A DNA stretch of 64,000 nucleotides from Salinibaculum rarum (GTDB taxonomy: Archaea > Halobacteriota > Halobacteria > Halobacteriales > Haloarculaceae): the NCBI RefSeq assembly GCF_030505615.1, contig NZ_CP129994.1:434001-498000 (forward strand), given 5' to 3'. The translations under genes were made by a program, and so were the position numbers. Positions 52,237-60,463 of the stretch are shown here, piece by piece; within the stretch, counting starts at the first letter, position 1; the number at the start of each line of letters is the position of its first letter. The notes beneath the pieces were generated by a model. That model ran no database searches. It worked only from the letters and a program-made list of their open reading frames with translations, and had not been told where the DNA came from.

Positions 52237-52300
52237 TTCACCACCCCCTACAAATTCACGTCTCCAAAACTTTGGACAACACGGAGACAAAGAGACAACC

Positions 52301-53281
52301 ATGACTAACCACGACTACCAAGCGGCAGCAGAAGACATTCACGATGCCGCTCCCGACGATGTGGAAACGACAGTCGATGAAATCGCTGACCTTCTCGAGC
52401 GGTTCGTGAGCAAATACGACCTGCCGTGGAACGAAGCAAAACGAAGTGCACGCGATTCCGTCTTCAACGAAAGCGACGAAGACGCTTCGCCCACCGAAAA
52501 CGCAGCAGACGAGGATCTGCATGTGGGCGACCTCGACAAAGAACACGAAGACGAGTGGTTCAACCTCGAAGTCGAAGTCCTCGACCTCTGGGACGACACG
52601 CACGAGAAAATCGCGCAGAAGGGACTCATCGGAGACAACACTGGGAAAACAGTGTTCACCATCTTCCAGAGTGCCGCTGACGAGAACGAGGACATCCTCC
52701 TTGAGGAAGGCGAAAGTTACCGACTCGAAAGCGTCGTCGGTGACTACTACCAGGGCGATGCCCAGGTCAAGGTCAACCAGGCGTCCGACGTCGAGAAGAT
52801 TGACGCAGAATTCGAACCGCCGGAACACGAAGTTGACCTGCGCACCGCACTCGTGGACGTGCAAGACGGCAGCGGACTCATCAAGCGGTGCCCAGAAGAT
52901 GACTGTACGCGCCCGCTCAACAGTAGCCGATGCACCGAACACGGCGACGTGGACGGCGAATTCGATTTGCGTATCAAGGCTGTCCTTGACGACGGTGACA
53001 ACACGCACCAAGTCATCTTCAACCAGGAGCTAACCGAGCAGGTCGCCAACATGACGCTTGACGAAGCCGTGGAAATGGCTGAAGATGCCATGGACACCAG
53101 CGTCGTTGCGAATGAAATCGAAAAGCGCGTCATTGGCCGGTACTTCACCATCCTTGGACGTCGCGCTGAAGACTACGTCATTCCGGATGAGGTCGGAGAA
53201 GAACCGGAAGACACGCCCGAAGCACGCGCCGAGGCACTGCTTGCAGACAACACCGCCGCAGCTCAAGGAGGTGACGCCTAA
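52301..53281 (+). CDS. rpa: Single-stranded DNA-binding protein RPA (OB-fold, zinc finger)
   Basis: 326 aa from MTNHDYQAAAEDIH. The open frame begins at 52088, but promoter position and composition favour this start. An N-terminal helical region (TTVDEIADLLERFVSKYDLP) precedes an OB-fold (LEVEVLDLWDDTHEKIAQKG, KTVFTIFQSA) and a second segment with a zinc finger, CPEDDCTRPLNSSRCTEH (Cys-x4-Cys-x8-Cys-x2-His). The last part contains IEKRVIGRYFTILGRRAEDY. This is the haloarchaeal RPA of the type encoded with an RPA-associated protein. It coats single strands in replication and repair. The next gene starts within its stop codon (TAATG). Confidence 0.88.
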   Translation: MTNHDYQAAAEDIHDAAPDDVETTVDEIADLLERFVSKYDLPWNEAKRSARDSVFNESDEDASPTENAADEDLHVGDLDKEHEDEWFNLEVEVLDLWDDTHEKIAQKGLIGDNTGKTVFTIFQSAADENEDILLEEGESYRLESVVGDYYQGDAQVKVNQASDVEKIDAEFEPPEHEVDLRTALVDVQDGSGLIKRCPEDDCTRPLNSSRCTEHGDVDGEFDLRIKAVLDDGDNTHQVIFNQELTEQVANMTLDEAVEMAEDAMDTSVVANEIEKRVIGRYFTILGRRAEDYVIPDEVGEEPEDTPEARAEALLADNTAAAQGGDA

Positions 53282-53931
53282 TGTCTACTGACACCACCAC
53301 GACCGACGACACCGATAGCACGCAGGACATGCGCCGGAATCCGTCAAAGCGCGTGTTCGCCAGCGAACTGAACGACGCCGTCTACCAGTTCAAACTGTCC
53401 GACGACGACCGCGCACCAGTCTGGACTGCACTGCCGACTGGTGAAAGTGCGAACCGCGTGTTCATCGCGGGCACAGCAACCCTCACCGAGGAAACTGGGA
53501 ACGGGAGCATGATGCGCGCCCGCATCAACGATGGCACGGACGGCGGGAATTTCTACGTCTACGGCGGCGAATACAACCCGAACGTGGAATCCCTGATCCG
53601 GCAGCTGGAAACACCAGCGTATGTCGCAGCCGTCGGGAAAATCAATGTCTACAACCGTGACGATGGTGACGCGATGGTCAGCGTCCGACCGGAGCAGATG
53701 GTGGAGATCAGCAAAGAACAGCGGCGTGAGTGGATTGTCGAGACGGCAGAAGCCACGTTTCTGCGCGCGGACCGGTTCGAAGAACGCGTCGGCGATGAGC
53801 AGGCCATGACCAACGACATGGAAATCGCGGCAGATGAGTACGGCGACACCATCGAGCAGTACCGAGAAGCCGCACGCGAGGCCCTCCGTGCAGTCGCTGG
53901 CGAAGAACCCAGTGACGCGCCCACCCCCTGA
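53281..53931 (+). CDS. RPA-associated protein
   Basis: 216 aa. It overlaps the RPA stop by one base. RRNPSKRVFASELNDAVYQF is the signature N-terminus of haloarchaeal RPA-associated proteins. An OB-fold follows (RVFIAGTATLTEETGNGSMM, NFYVYGGEYNP, PAYVAAVGKINVYNRD) and then helices (IAADEYGDTIEQYREAAREA). In haloarchaea such partners are encoded with and act with a single RPA. Their presence as a pair on this element indicates a complete single-strand-binding module. Confidence 0.88.
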   Translation: MSTDTTTTDDTDSTQDMRRNPSKRVFASELNDAVYQFKLSDDDRAPVWTALPTGESANRVFIAGTATLTEETGNGSMMRARINDGTDGGNFYVYGGEYNPNVESLIRQLETPAYVAAVGKINVYNRDDGDAMVSVRPEQMVEISKEQRREWIVETAEATFLRADRFEERVGDEQAMTNDMEIAADEYGDTIEQYREAAREALRAVAGEEPSDAPTP

Positions 53932-54036
53932 CGCATAACACGCTGAAATTTCCTCACCGCGGTTTCTGATGTCTTGCTCTCTCACTGCCACCCATTGATA
54001 GTGTGGAAACTATGTCGCTTTCCCGAATTTCCTGGC

Positions 54037-54242
54037 CTTACTTTTTTATACCTCGCATCAAAAAGTCAGTGTGCAATGCAAGCTAGCAGTCTGAAAGCCT
54101 TGTTCACAGACGATGAAGGCGTGTCTCCGGTGATCGGAGTTATCCTGATGGTCGCCGTGACCGTCATCCTCGCTGCCGTTATCGCCTCCTTCGTCATGAA
54201 CATGGGTGGAAGCCTTTCCGAAAGCGCACCGCAAGCCAACTT
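54037..54242 (+). repeat. Direct repeat, copy 1 (promoter and pilin 5' end)
   Basis: This stretch matches 54610-54815 at an offset of 573 bp with only two differences that I could see (CGC/CAC in the leader, GGT/GGC in codons). Similarity ends at the start of the extracellular domain. Confidence 0.8.
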
Positions 54243-54504
54243 CGACTTCGACTACGACGCTGATGCTGGTAATTTAACCGTTACACACGATAGCGGTGAT
54301 TCGTTCACCGGCGACAACACGCAAAGTCTTAACGTTCAAGTCGCCGACTCTGACAACATGTGGGCTGACGCGGACGGAGATTTCCCAGTTACAGCCGGGG
54401 ACTCAAAAACTATCAGTAGTGTTAACTCAGGGGATGAGGTTCGTGTAATCTGGACATCCAACGATGGAGAGTCGTCGCAGACTGTTGGCCAATACACGGT
54501 CTAA
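54076..54504 (+). CDS. pilA: PilA-type major pilin, copy 1
   Basis: 142 aa. The prepilin leader MQASSLKALFTDDEGVSPVI is followed by GVILMVAVTVILAAVIASFV. The DDEGVSPVIGVILMVAVTVI segment is the strongly conserved H-domain of haloarchaeal pilins, cleaved by PibD. The extracellular domain is acidic, with a beta sandwich pattern (FDFDYDADAGNLTVTHDSGD, VRVIWTSNDGESSQTVGQYT). The start is fixed by a TATA box (TTTTTTATACC, about 54042-54052) 26-28 nt upstream. Its first about 165 coding bases and promoter are nearly identical to copy 2. Confidence 0.9.
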   Translation: MQASSLKALFTDDEGVSPVIGVILMVAVTVILAAVIASFVMNMGGSLSESAPQANFDFDYDADAGNLTVTHDSGDSFTGDNTQSLNVQVADSDNMWADADGDFPVTAGDSKTISSVNSGDEVRVIWTSNDGESSQTVGQYTV

Positions 54505-54609
54505 CGTAATAAATCCGGATAAATTCGGCTTTCTTCATCGTTTTCTTTCTCGGCAATCGTGTGGTTACACTCTTATTATTCACCAGCAGGTGTGTACTTA
54601 ATACTCACC

Positions 54610-54815
54610 CTTACTTTTTTATACCTCACATCAAAAAGTCAGTGTGCAATGCAAGCTAGCAGTCTGAAAGCCTTGTTCACAGACGATGAAGGCGTGTCTC
54701 CGGTGATCGGAGTTATCCTGATGGTCGCCGTGACCGTCATCCTCGCTGCCGTTATCGCCTCCTTCGTCATGAACATGGGCGGAAGCCTTTCCGAAAGCGC
54801 ACCGCAAGCCAACTT
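54610..54815 (+). repeat. Direct repeat, copy 2 (promoter and pilin 5' end)
   Basis: Partner of 54037-54242. Confidence 0.8.
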
Positions 54816-55134
54816 TGACTACGACTACGACGCTGACAGTCAAACACTCAACATTACACACGACAGTGGAGACAGTTTCACTAATGAGAACACGGATTCT
54901 CTCGATGTTAAGATCGGGAGTGAAAGATTCACGTGGGCAAACGGTTCAGCCAGCGCCGCTGCGGAATTCGATATTACAGCTGGTTCCGAGATCACCATCA
55001 ACGTTGACGGAACCACTTCGGGCACTGAAGACGTGAATACGGAGAATTCTCACGGGTCTGGCACTGAAGTCCGTGTGATTTGGACAGCTAACGACGGCTC
55101 GAGCAGTCAAACCGTTAGTCAGTACACGCTGTAA
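54649..55134 (+). CDS. pilA: PilA-type major pilin, copy 2
   Basis: 161 aa. The leader and H-domain are identical to those of copy 1. The extracellular part begins similarly (SAPQANFDYDYDADSQTLNI) and then differs, with an additional loop (FTWANGSASAAAEFDITAGS), but ends alike (EVRVIWTANDGSSSQTVSQY). The promoter (TATA at about 54615-54625) and leader are also duplicated, so both copies should be expressed. The pair resembles a duplicated cassette with a diversifying outer domain. Confidence 0.9.
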   Translation: MQASSLKALFTDDEGVSPVIGVILMVAVTVILAAVIASFVMNMGGSLSESAPQANFDYDYDADSQTLNITHDSGDSFTNENTDSLDVKIGSERFTWANGSASAAAEFDITAGSEITINVDGTTSGTEDVNTENSHGSGTEVRVIWTANDGSSSQTVSQYTL

Positions 55135-55275
55135 ACCACGCAGAACCAGCTTCTTGCGCCCTCACAGCGACACTTTCATCAATAATTTTTCGTCAGGAGT
55201 CCTATTGGCGAGAAATCAGGGGTCTAAACTATTTCACCGGTTGTCTTATTAGTATGACTCAAGTAGTTGCTTTTG

Positions 55276-56811
55276 ATGGTGCGATCGTGGAGAAGTCGAG
55301 ACGATAGACTATGCGATAGTACACGCGTTCAAGCCAATCCAATCGGCATGACATTGGTTCTTGGTTTTGCTATTAGCGGGTCTATTCTAATCGGGGTAGT
55401 CGGTGTGGCGATGCTTGAAGATACGCAACAGTCTCTTGCTATGGATCGCGCTGAGATCGCGCTCACGCAGTTTGATTCGGAAGCTTCACTCGCTGCACTT
55501 GACAATGCAGACACGCAGACGATAACGTTTGCAACCGGTGACAACGGCGAGTACCATGCTCGAAGTGAGACAGGCTGGTTGCAAATCAGGACTGTCACCG
55601 CATCTGGTAGTCAAACCCCGATTGTGAACACTACACTCGGGGCCGTGATCTACGAATCGGGGGATGAGACACTGGGGTATCAAGGCGGTGGGGTGTGGCG
55701 TGCATCGGCAGCTGGTGGGAGTATGATTTCACCACCTGAATTCCACTACCGGAATCGGACACTGACGTTCCCTGTGGTGAGTGTCACGAACAACGCCAGC
55801 ATCTCAGGGAAGACAACGATCACACATCAGCAAACAACGAGAAAATTCCCGACTGCTGGAAGTCACGGGAATCCAGTGACTGACAGAAAAATCGAAATAA
55901 CGGTCAAGAGTCGGTACTATCGTGGTTGGGGGGAATACTTCGAAGAACGAACAGAGTCCGACGTGCGGTACAACGAAGACCGAAATATCGTCAACATCAC
56001 GCTTGTCCCGCCACCGGAACCAATCAAGATTGACTCTGGGATTGTTGCCGCAGGCAACTTGAACATTGACAGTGGCGCCGCAGGTGTCACCGGTGACGTC
56101 GAGCTCGGTGGAACAACTGACAGTGAGACCAGCATCTCTGGGACTGTCCGAGAGAATGTCACAGCGAATCAGAATCTCACTAACGCATCAGCAGAGATTG
56201 TGAATGCCAGACAGCGTCTTCAGTCAAAGAGCGCGCCATCCAGCAGCACGACCGTTGAGGCTGGAACCTACTATGTGAGGAATGACAGTGTCTTCGAATC
56301 AGAAACCACGTTTAACACATCGGATGGGGATATTGAGTTATTCGTTGACGGGGATGTTTTAGCAGGCAACGATAATGGGAACACAGGCAATAACGGGAAC
56401 AAAAAGAACGACAAGGATACTGATGGGTGTACACCTGGGTCGCCGAATCTGAACGTCACTGGAGACGGGAGTGTGACGATTTATGTCAATGGTGATTTCT
56501 CGATGCAAGGGCAGATTGTGTGGGGGAATTGCGCGCAGGTAGATTCACTCATCCTCTACTCAAAAGACAATTCTCGTATCACCGAGTTTTACGGTGTTAT
56601 CTACACGAATAACTTCAGCGTGCAAGGGAAAGGTGGTAAGAAGGGACTGGTCGGTGCACTCGTCTCAACAGCTGATACTGTTGAGTTGGGCGGAAACGCC
56701 AAGATCGCGTACCACGATTCTCTCCGGGATACGACAATTCAGGAAGTTGAGATGAAATTCGCGGCCATCTCGTATCTGCATGTGACGCACAACGAAATAG
56801 TGGTTGAGTGA
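55276..56811 (+). CDS. Large pilin-like protein (DUF7289-type) with polymer-like repeats
   Basis: 511 aa from MVRSWRSRDDRLCDSTRVQA. The N-terminal helix (NPIGMTLVLGFAISGSILIG, VVGVAMLED) is pilin-like. The middle contains VIYESGDETLGYQGGGVWRA, related to the pilin-like protein at 40977. The C-terminal half (GIVAAGNLNIDSGAAGVTGD, GDVLAGNDNGNTGNNGNKKN, LVGALVSTADTVELGGNAKI) has the repetitive beta pattern of DUF7305-like or polymer-forming domains, suggesting a beta-helix. It follows the two PilA genes and could be a tip adhesin of their pilus. Confidence 0.7.
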   Translation: MVRSWRSRDDRLCDSTRVQANPIGMTLVLGFAISGSILIGVVGVAMLEDTQQSLAMDRAEIALTQFDSEASLAALDNADTQTITFATGDNGEYHARSETGWLQIRTVTASGSQTPIVNTTLGAVIYESGDETLGYQGGGVWRASAAGGSMISPPEFHYRNRTLTFPVVSVTNNASISGKTTITHQQTTRKFPTAGSHGNPVTDRKIEITVKSRYYRGWGEYFEERTESDVRYNEDRNIVNITLVPPPEPIKIDSGIVAAGNLNIDSGAAGVTGDVELGGTTDSETSISGTVRENVTANQNLTNASAEIVNARQRLQSKSAPSSSTTVEAGTYYVRNDSVFESETTFNTSDGDIELFVDGDVLAGNDNGNTGNNGNKKNDKDTDGCTPGSPNLNVTGDGSVTIYVNGDFSMQGQIVWGNCAQVDSLILYSKDNSRITEFYGVIYTNNFSVQGKGGKKGLVGALVSTADTVELGGNAKIAYHDSLRDTTIQEVEMKFAAISYLHVTHNEIVVE

Positions 56812-56859
56812 GAGTGGTGACTAACCTATTTATCTGTGCCGTCGAAAATTCCTGTTACG

Positions 56860-57129
56860 ATGAGTAGCTTTCAGGATTATCTCCTCCCAGAGTGGGCACA
56901 ATACACGGTGTTGTTCATCACTGTCACCGCGATATTCAGCTATCAACTCATCTTATCACCTAGTCGGCTTCTGCTGGTTACTGGCGGTGGTGCTGTAATC
57001 GTTTTCGGGGGGATGATGTGGATAAGCGTCATGTCCGGAGATGATCCACTTGAGCACGGCATCATGCAACAGGTCATTGTCGGATACGTGCTTTTCGCCA
57101 CCCTTTATCTCGTTACTTCGGTCTTCTAA
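56860..57129 (+). CDS. Small three-helix membrane protein
   Basis: 89 aa from MSSFQDYLLPEWAQYTVLFI; the frame is open 24 bp earlier, but a TATA-like TATTTATCT at about 56827-56835 lies roughly 28 nt before this ATG. Three membrane helices: YTVLFITVTAIFSYQLIL, LLLVTGGGAVIVFGGMMWIS and VIVGYVLFATLYLVTSVF. No family recognised. It follows the pilin genes on the same strand and is convergent with nucS. Confidence 0.6.
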   Translation: MSSFQDYLLPEWAQYTVLFITVTAIFSYQLILSPSRLLLVTGGGAVIVFGGMMWISVMSGDDPLEHGIMQQVIVGYVLFATLYLVTSVF

Positions 57130-57166
57130 CGTGCGTCAGGCGGCCCACAATGAACACTTAACCGGT

Positions 57167-57931
57167 CTAGAAGTCGTCGAGGGAGGCGTTTTCTGGGTCA
57201 GCAGGGTCAGCGAATTCCGGTGACAGCTCTTGGAATTCGAGGTCATGTTCTAATCGGACGTTGTCAGCGCGATCGCTGATGCTGGGTGCGACCAAGATTC
57301 CGCGGATATTCGGGTTCGTATCTCGAAAGCGTGTCACGTAGCGGGAGAGCTGTTGCACGTTTTCGTGAGTTGCTTGCCGACGCTTTACTTCGATGACGAC
57401 TGAGTGCCCCTCGGCATCGCGTGCCCAGAAATCAATCACGCCGTCTGGCGTTTCGCGTTCGTGTTCAACGATTCGCAGCCCGGCTTCGACATCTTCTGGA
57501 TTCTCCTCAATGTAGGCATGAATATCTTCTTCAGTACCATTCAGTTGGAGTGTTTTTCCGTCCTGCACACCGGCGTCGACGCTAATCCGATGTACGTCCA
57601 ACAGGTAAATTGTCACAACCTCTGTTGGAGATGGATGTCGAGCACGAAGAAGAACAGTTTCATCAGCACGTTCAACTGTGAATGTTGCGCCGCTTCGTTG
57701 CCAGTTAACCGGGTCAACACCACTTGATCGGTCTACCTTCAATGCGCCATCTTGCTTAGCGATAATGTGCCGGTCTCCTGGTGCAAGATAGCTTTCTGCA
57801 CCTTTCCGTCCTTCATACTCAACTTCGCATTCCGCGAAGATACTAACTAGACTTACGGCACCGACGTCCTCTCCAAGGATTTCCGCAGTTTCGTTCAGAG
57901 ACGGGGACGTATACGTCGTTGTTTCAGCCAT
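57167..57931 (-). CDS. nucS: NucS/EndoMS mismatch endonuclease
   Basis: 254 aa from MAETTTYTSPSLNETAEILG; earlier in-frame codons (to 57967) are less likely. The N-terminal beta-sandwich (AECEVEYEGRKGAESYLAPG, GDRHIIAKQDGALKVD) and C-terminal RecB-like nuclease domain are both present. Active-site residues are visible in ETPDGVIDFWARDAEGHSVV (Asp) and IEVKRRQATHENVQQLSRYV (Glu-x-Lys). NucS cuts both strands at mismatches and replaces MutS/MutL in many haloarchaea and actinobacteria; haloarchaea may have both. It is full length. Confidence 0.9.
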   Translation of the reverse strand: MAETTTYTSPSLNETAEILGEDVGAVSLVSIFAECEVEYEGRKGAESYLAPGDRHIIAKQDGALKVDRSSGVDPVNWQRSGATFTVERADETVLLRARHPSPTEVVTIYLLDVHRISVDAGVQDGKTLQLNGTEEDIHAYIEENPEDVEAGLRIVEHERETPDGVIDFWARDAEGHSVVIEVKRRQATHENVQQLSRYVTRFRDTNPNIRGILVAPSISDRADNVRLEHDLEFQELSPEFADPADPENASLDDF

Positions 57932-58033
57932 CGTACTACTCTCATATACAGCATTCACCAGTATCAAAGACCGGTATTCATACTGGTGGTGACTCCAAAC
58001 TCGAGTGCGGCAAGTGTGCCTAGCTAGAACAGA

Positions 58034-59962
58034 TTAGTCGCTTGCGGGGAGTGTCTGTTGTTCCATTTCAGCTTCAGTGGTGGTTTCGACCGATGGCTCA
58101 TCTTCAGTTTCGTCTTCGGTGCTTGCAGTAGAGTTGTTTGATGTGTTCGGCGGGTTGTTGTCGGGTTGGACTTCTTCTGGATTGTACCCACTTACTTCGA
58201 GGAGTTCCCGATATCGCGTTCGAATTGTGAGAGCGCATACGTCACCGATGTCAGCAGCGGCTTCCTGTGTGACGCTGTCGTCAGTGTCGTCGATGAGCGT
58301 GGCTGCGTACACGGCCGCAGCTGCCATTCCAGCAGGTGCTTTTCCACTGTGGAGATTTTCGTCGATTCCGGTTTCGAGTAGTTGTTCAGCAGTCTGTTTA
58401 GTTTCTTCAGAGACGCCGAGTTTGCTGACTGTTTTCGGGAGGTAATCGATGACGTTCGGTGGGCGGACTTCAAGGTTGAGTTCGCGGACGATGTAGGAGA
58501 ATGCGCGACTGACGCGTTTCTTGTTGACGCGGCTGTAGTCACAAACCTGCTCGATGGTTCGCGGATACCCGGATTGGCGTGCAGCCGCGTAGAGCGCAGC
58601 GGTTGCCATGCTTTCGATGCTACGACCTTGGATGAGGTCTTCATTGAGAGCACGGCGGTAAATCACTGAAGCGGTTTCTTCGCAGTCTCCCGGGAGGTTT
58701 AGTTCGCTTGTGAGGCGTTGGATTTCACCGAGTGCCTGCATGAGATTCCGTTCACTGCTGTCTTTAGCACGGCATCGCTCGTCCCATTTCCGAAGGCGTT
58801 TGAGTTGTTTGCGTTTTCGAGCGCTGAGTGGATTCCCGTACGCGTCTTTATCTTCCCAGCCGATCGTCGTTGAGAGGCCCTTGTCGTGGATGGTGTTTGT
58901 GGTTGGGCCTCCGATGCGACTTTTCGACTCGTATTCTTTACTGTCGTACGCACGCCACTCGGGCCCGTGGTCGATGCTTTCTTCTTGCACGATGAGACCG
59001 CAGTCCTGACAACACATCTCATCCTGTGACGGGTTGGTGAGATGCCCACCGCATTCAGGGCACTCATCGTATTCAACGGTTTCATCGTGAGCGACAGTGA
59101 CTTCTTCGTCCTCGGTGTCAGATTGTGATGGTTTCCCGTAGAGTGCGCCAGATGGTGTGCGGTTTTTCGTTTGTGTGCTTGGCGTGGGCGCGTCGTTTGG
59201 AGTTTCGACGCGTGGTTTTTCACTGACTTTGACGGTGCCACCAGCCTGTGTGTCTTGCGTCGATGAGGAAGGTTGCGGAGTAGATGTTGTCTTCTGTGTG
59301 TCCGGCGGAGTGTCGGTGGGAGTGTTCGGAGAGGTTGCAGTCGTTTTATTGTCGGTTGTTTCAGTGTCAGACACCAGGACGTTGATCGAGGGGAAGTTCA
59401 TTGTTTTCGGGAAATCTTCTGTTTCGACTGCTGCGTGTGCTCCCACAACGCTGTTTTCACCAAACAGTTCCGTGTCCACTCCGGTCGGCGGGATGAGAGC
59501 TTCAACGTTGTTGGTGGATTGCGTGAAGTGACGCTCAAGGTGGGCGCTTAGGCGGTCATCAGTGGGATGACAATCGTCCGGGAGAAGTGTGTCGGCGTCA
59601 GTCTTGTTGAGTCCGTCAAGGAGGTTGTAGATATTGACATCGAGTTCGGCGAGTTTTGTTTCGATGTTGTCGAGGAGTTCTTGGACAGCATCAAGTTCAC
59701 TATGGCTGGTGGTTTCCAGTGTATTTGTGAGGAGGTCCGTGAGGAGGAGAAGCCGACTTTCGAGTGTGTCAATACGGTCGTTTGTGACCGAGAACCCATC
59801 TTCGGTGAGGGTGAGTGTCGTGGTTGAGGATTCTGACGCCGTGAGAGCTCCGCCGTCAGTTTTCAGTTGTTCAGTTTGATGGTTATTCTGTGCTGTGTCG
59901 GATGGTGTGGTCTCGGATTCAGTTTCCGAGTTCCACTCGGTGGGGCGTGTATTGTGTTTCAT
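58034..59962 (-). CDS. tfb: Transcription initiation factor B with long N-terminal extension
   Basis: 642 aa, about twice the usual length of TFB (about 320). The standard TFB begins near residue 290: zinc ribbon YDECPECGGHLTNPSQDEMC with CQDCGLIVQEES, the B-finger (GPEWRAYDSKEYESKSRIGG) and two cyclin repeats (about 395-490, 495-585: SIESMATAALYAAARQSGYP, KAPAGMAAAAVYAATLIDDT). Residues 1-290 are a novel part: an acidic start, a coiled-coil-like stretch (RIDTLESRLLLLTDLLTNTL, LDAVQELLDNIETKLAELDV) and a Thr/Pro-rich linker. The extension may change promoter choice or bind another protein. The C-terminus has an acidic tail beyond the second cyclin repeat. Confidence 0.88.
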   Translation of the reverse strand: MKHNTRPTEWNSETESETTPSDTAQNNHQTEQLKTDGGALTASESSTTTLTLTEDGFSVTNDRIDTLESRLLLLTDLLTNTLETTSHSELDAVQELLDNIETKLAELDVNIYNLLDGLNKTDADTLLPDDCHPTDDRLSAHLERHFTQSTNNVEALIPPTGVDTELFGENSVVGAHAAVETEDFPKTMNFPSINVLVSDTETTDNKTTATSPNTPTDTPPDTQKTTSTPQPSSSTQDTQAGGTVKVSEKPRVETPNDAPTPSTQTKNRTPSGALYGKPSQSDTEDEEVTVAHDETVEYDECPECGGHLTNPSQDEMCCQDCGLIVQEESIDHGPEWRAYDSKEYESKSRIGGPTTNTIHDKGLSTTIGWEDKDAYGNPLSARKRKQLKRLRKWDERCRAKDSSERNLMQALGEIQRLTSELNLPGDCEETASVIYRRALNEDLIQGRSIESMATAALYAAARQSGYPRTIEQVCDYSRVNKKRVSRAFSYIVRELNLEVRPPNVIDYLPKTVSKLGVSEETKQTAEQLLETGIDENLHSGKAPAGMAAAAVYAATLIDDTDDSVTQEAAADIGDVCALTIRTRYRELLEVSGYNPEEVQPDNNPPNTSNNSTASTEDETEDEPSVETTTEAEMEQQTLPASD

Positions 59963-60257
59963 GGTGTGGGTGAGCAGACGTGTGGCCTGCTTGGATCGGG
60001 TGAAGACTGGCGGCTCACGGTGTGGGAGGGAGGTGTTGACTGTCTGGGTTGGGTGTGCCGCCAGTTCATGCGGACGGAGTGGAGCGTTGGTTAGTTGGCT
60101 ATGCTGTGGCGGATGGCGTGTTCTTTTAGTATGTTAGGGTTAGTTTCTTTCTGTGGGTGGTTTCGTTTGTGAGTAGAAATTAGTAGTGTAGGCCAATCAC
60201 TTAAGGCTTCGGTTTGACATGGAATCCTCCGGGTGGAAATATAAATAACCAAGAAAG

Positions 60258-60307
60258 AAGACGGTTGTCCCAACACATTTGCGAAAACTGCAAGAAACAA
60301 CCGTCTT
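60258..60307. promoter_or_regulatory. Inverted repeat, possible operator upstream of tfb
   Basis: AAGACGGTTGT and ACAACCGTCTT with a 28-nt spacer, just upstream of the minus-strand TATA box at 60236-60250. A stem-loop in RNA is also possible. Confidence 0.45.
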
Positions 60308-60329
60308 TGGAACACGCCATAACCCCACC

Positions 60330-60340
60330 CTTTTATACTT
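60330..60340 (+). promoter_or_regulatory. Orphan plus-strand TATA box
   Basis: CTTTTATACTT closely resembles the boxes before rpa (TTTTTATACTT) and pilA (TTTTTTATACC). Transcription from it would enter the 3' end of rad50 in antisense. Confidence 0.4.
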
Positions 60341-60463
60341 CACACCACAGAAATGTATTGCATCCAAAAAAGCCCCCTACTGACAAAGTTCAACTTCCCG
60401 AAAACACAGTGAACCCACCCCGGGCAGTCTGCCTTGACCGCCTGTACACCCACGCGAACCTTT

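Larger units (their letters stand above)
59963..60463. other. Intergenic region with promoter-like elements
   Basis: An 8-bp inverted repeat CTGGCGGC/GCCGCCAG spans 60007-60014/60057-60064. On the minus strand GGTTATTTATATTTC (60236-60250) is a TATA box pointing to TFB with a leader of about 250 nt. AAGACGGTTGT/ACAACCGTCTT (60258-60268/60297-60307) is a perfect 11-bp inverted repeat just upstream of that box, in operator position. On the plus strand CCCTTTTATACTT (60328-60340) is a second good TATA box, with no gene behind it before the 3' end of rad50. No protein-coding gene is supported. Confidence 0.5.
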
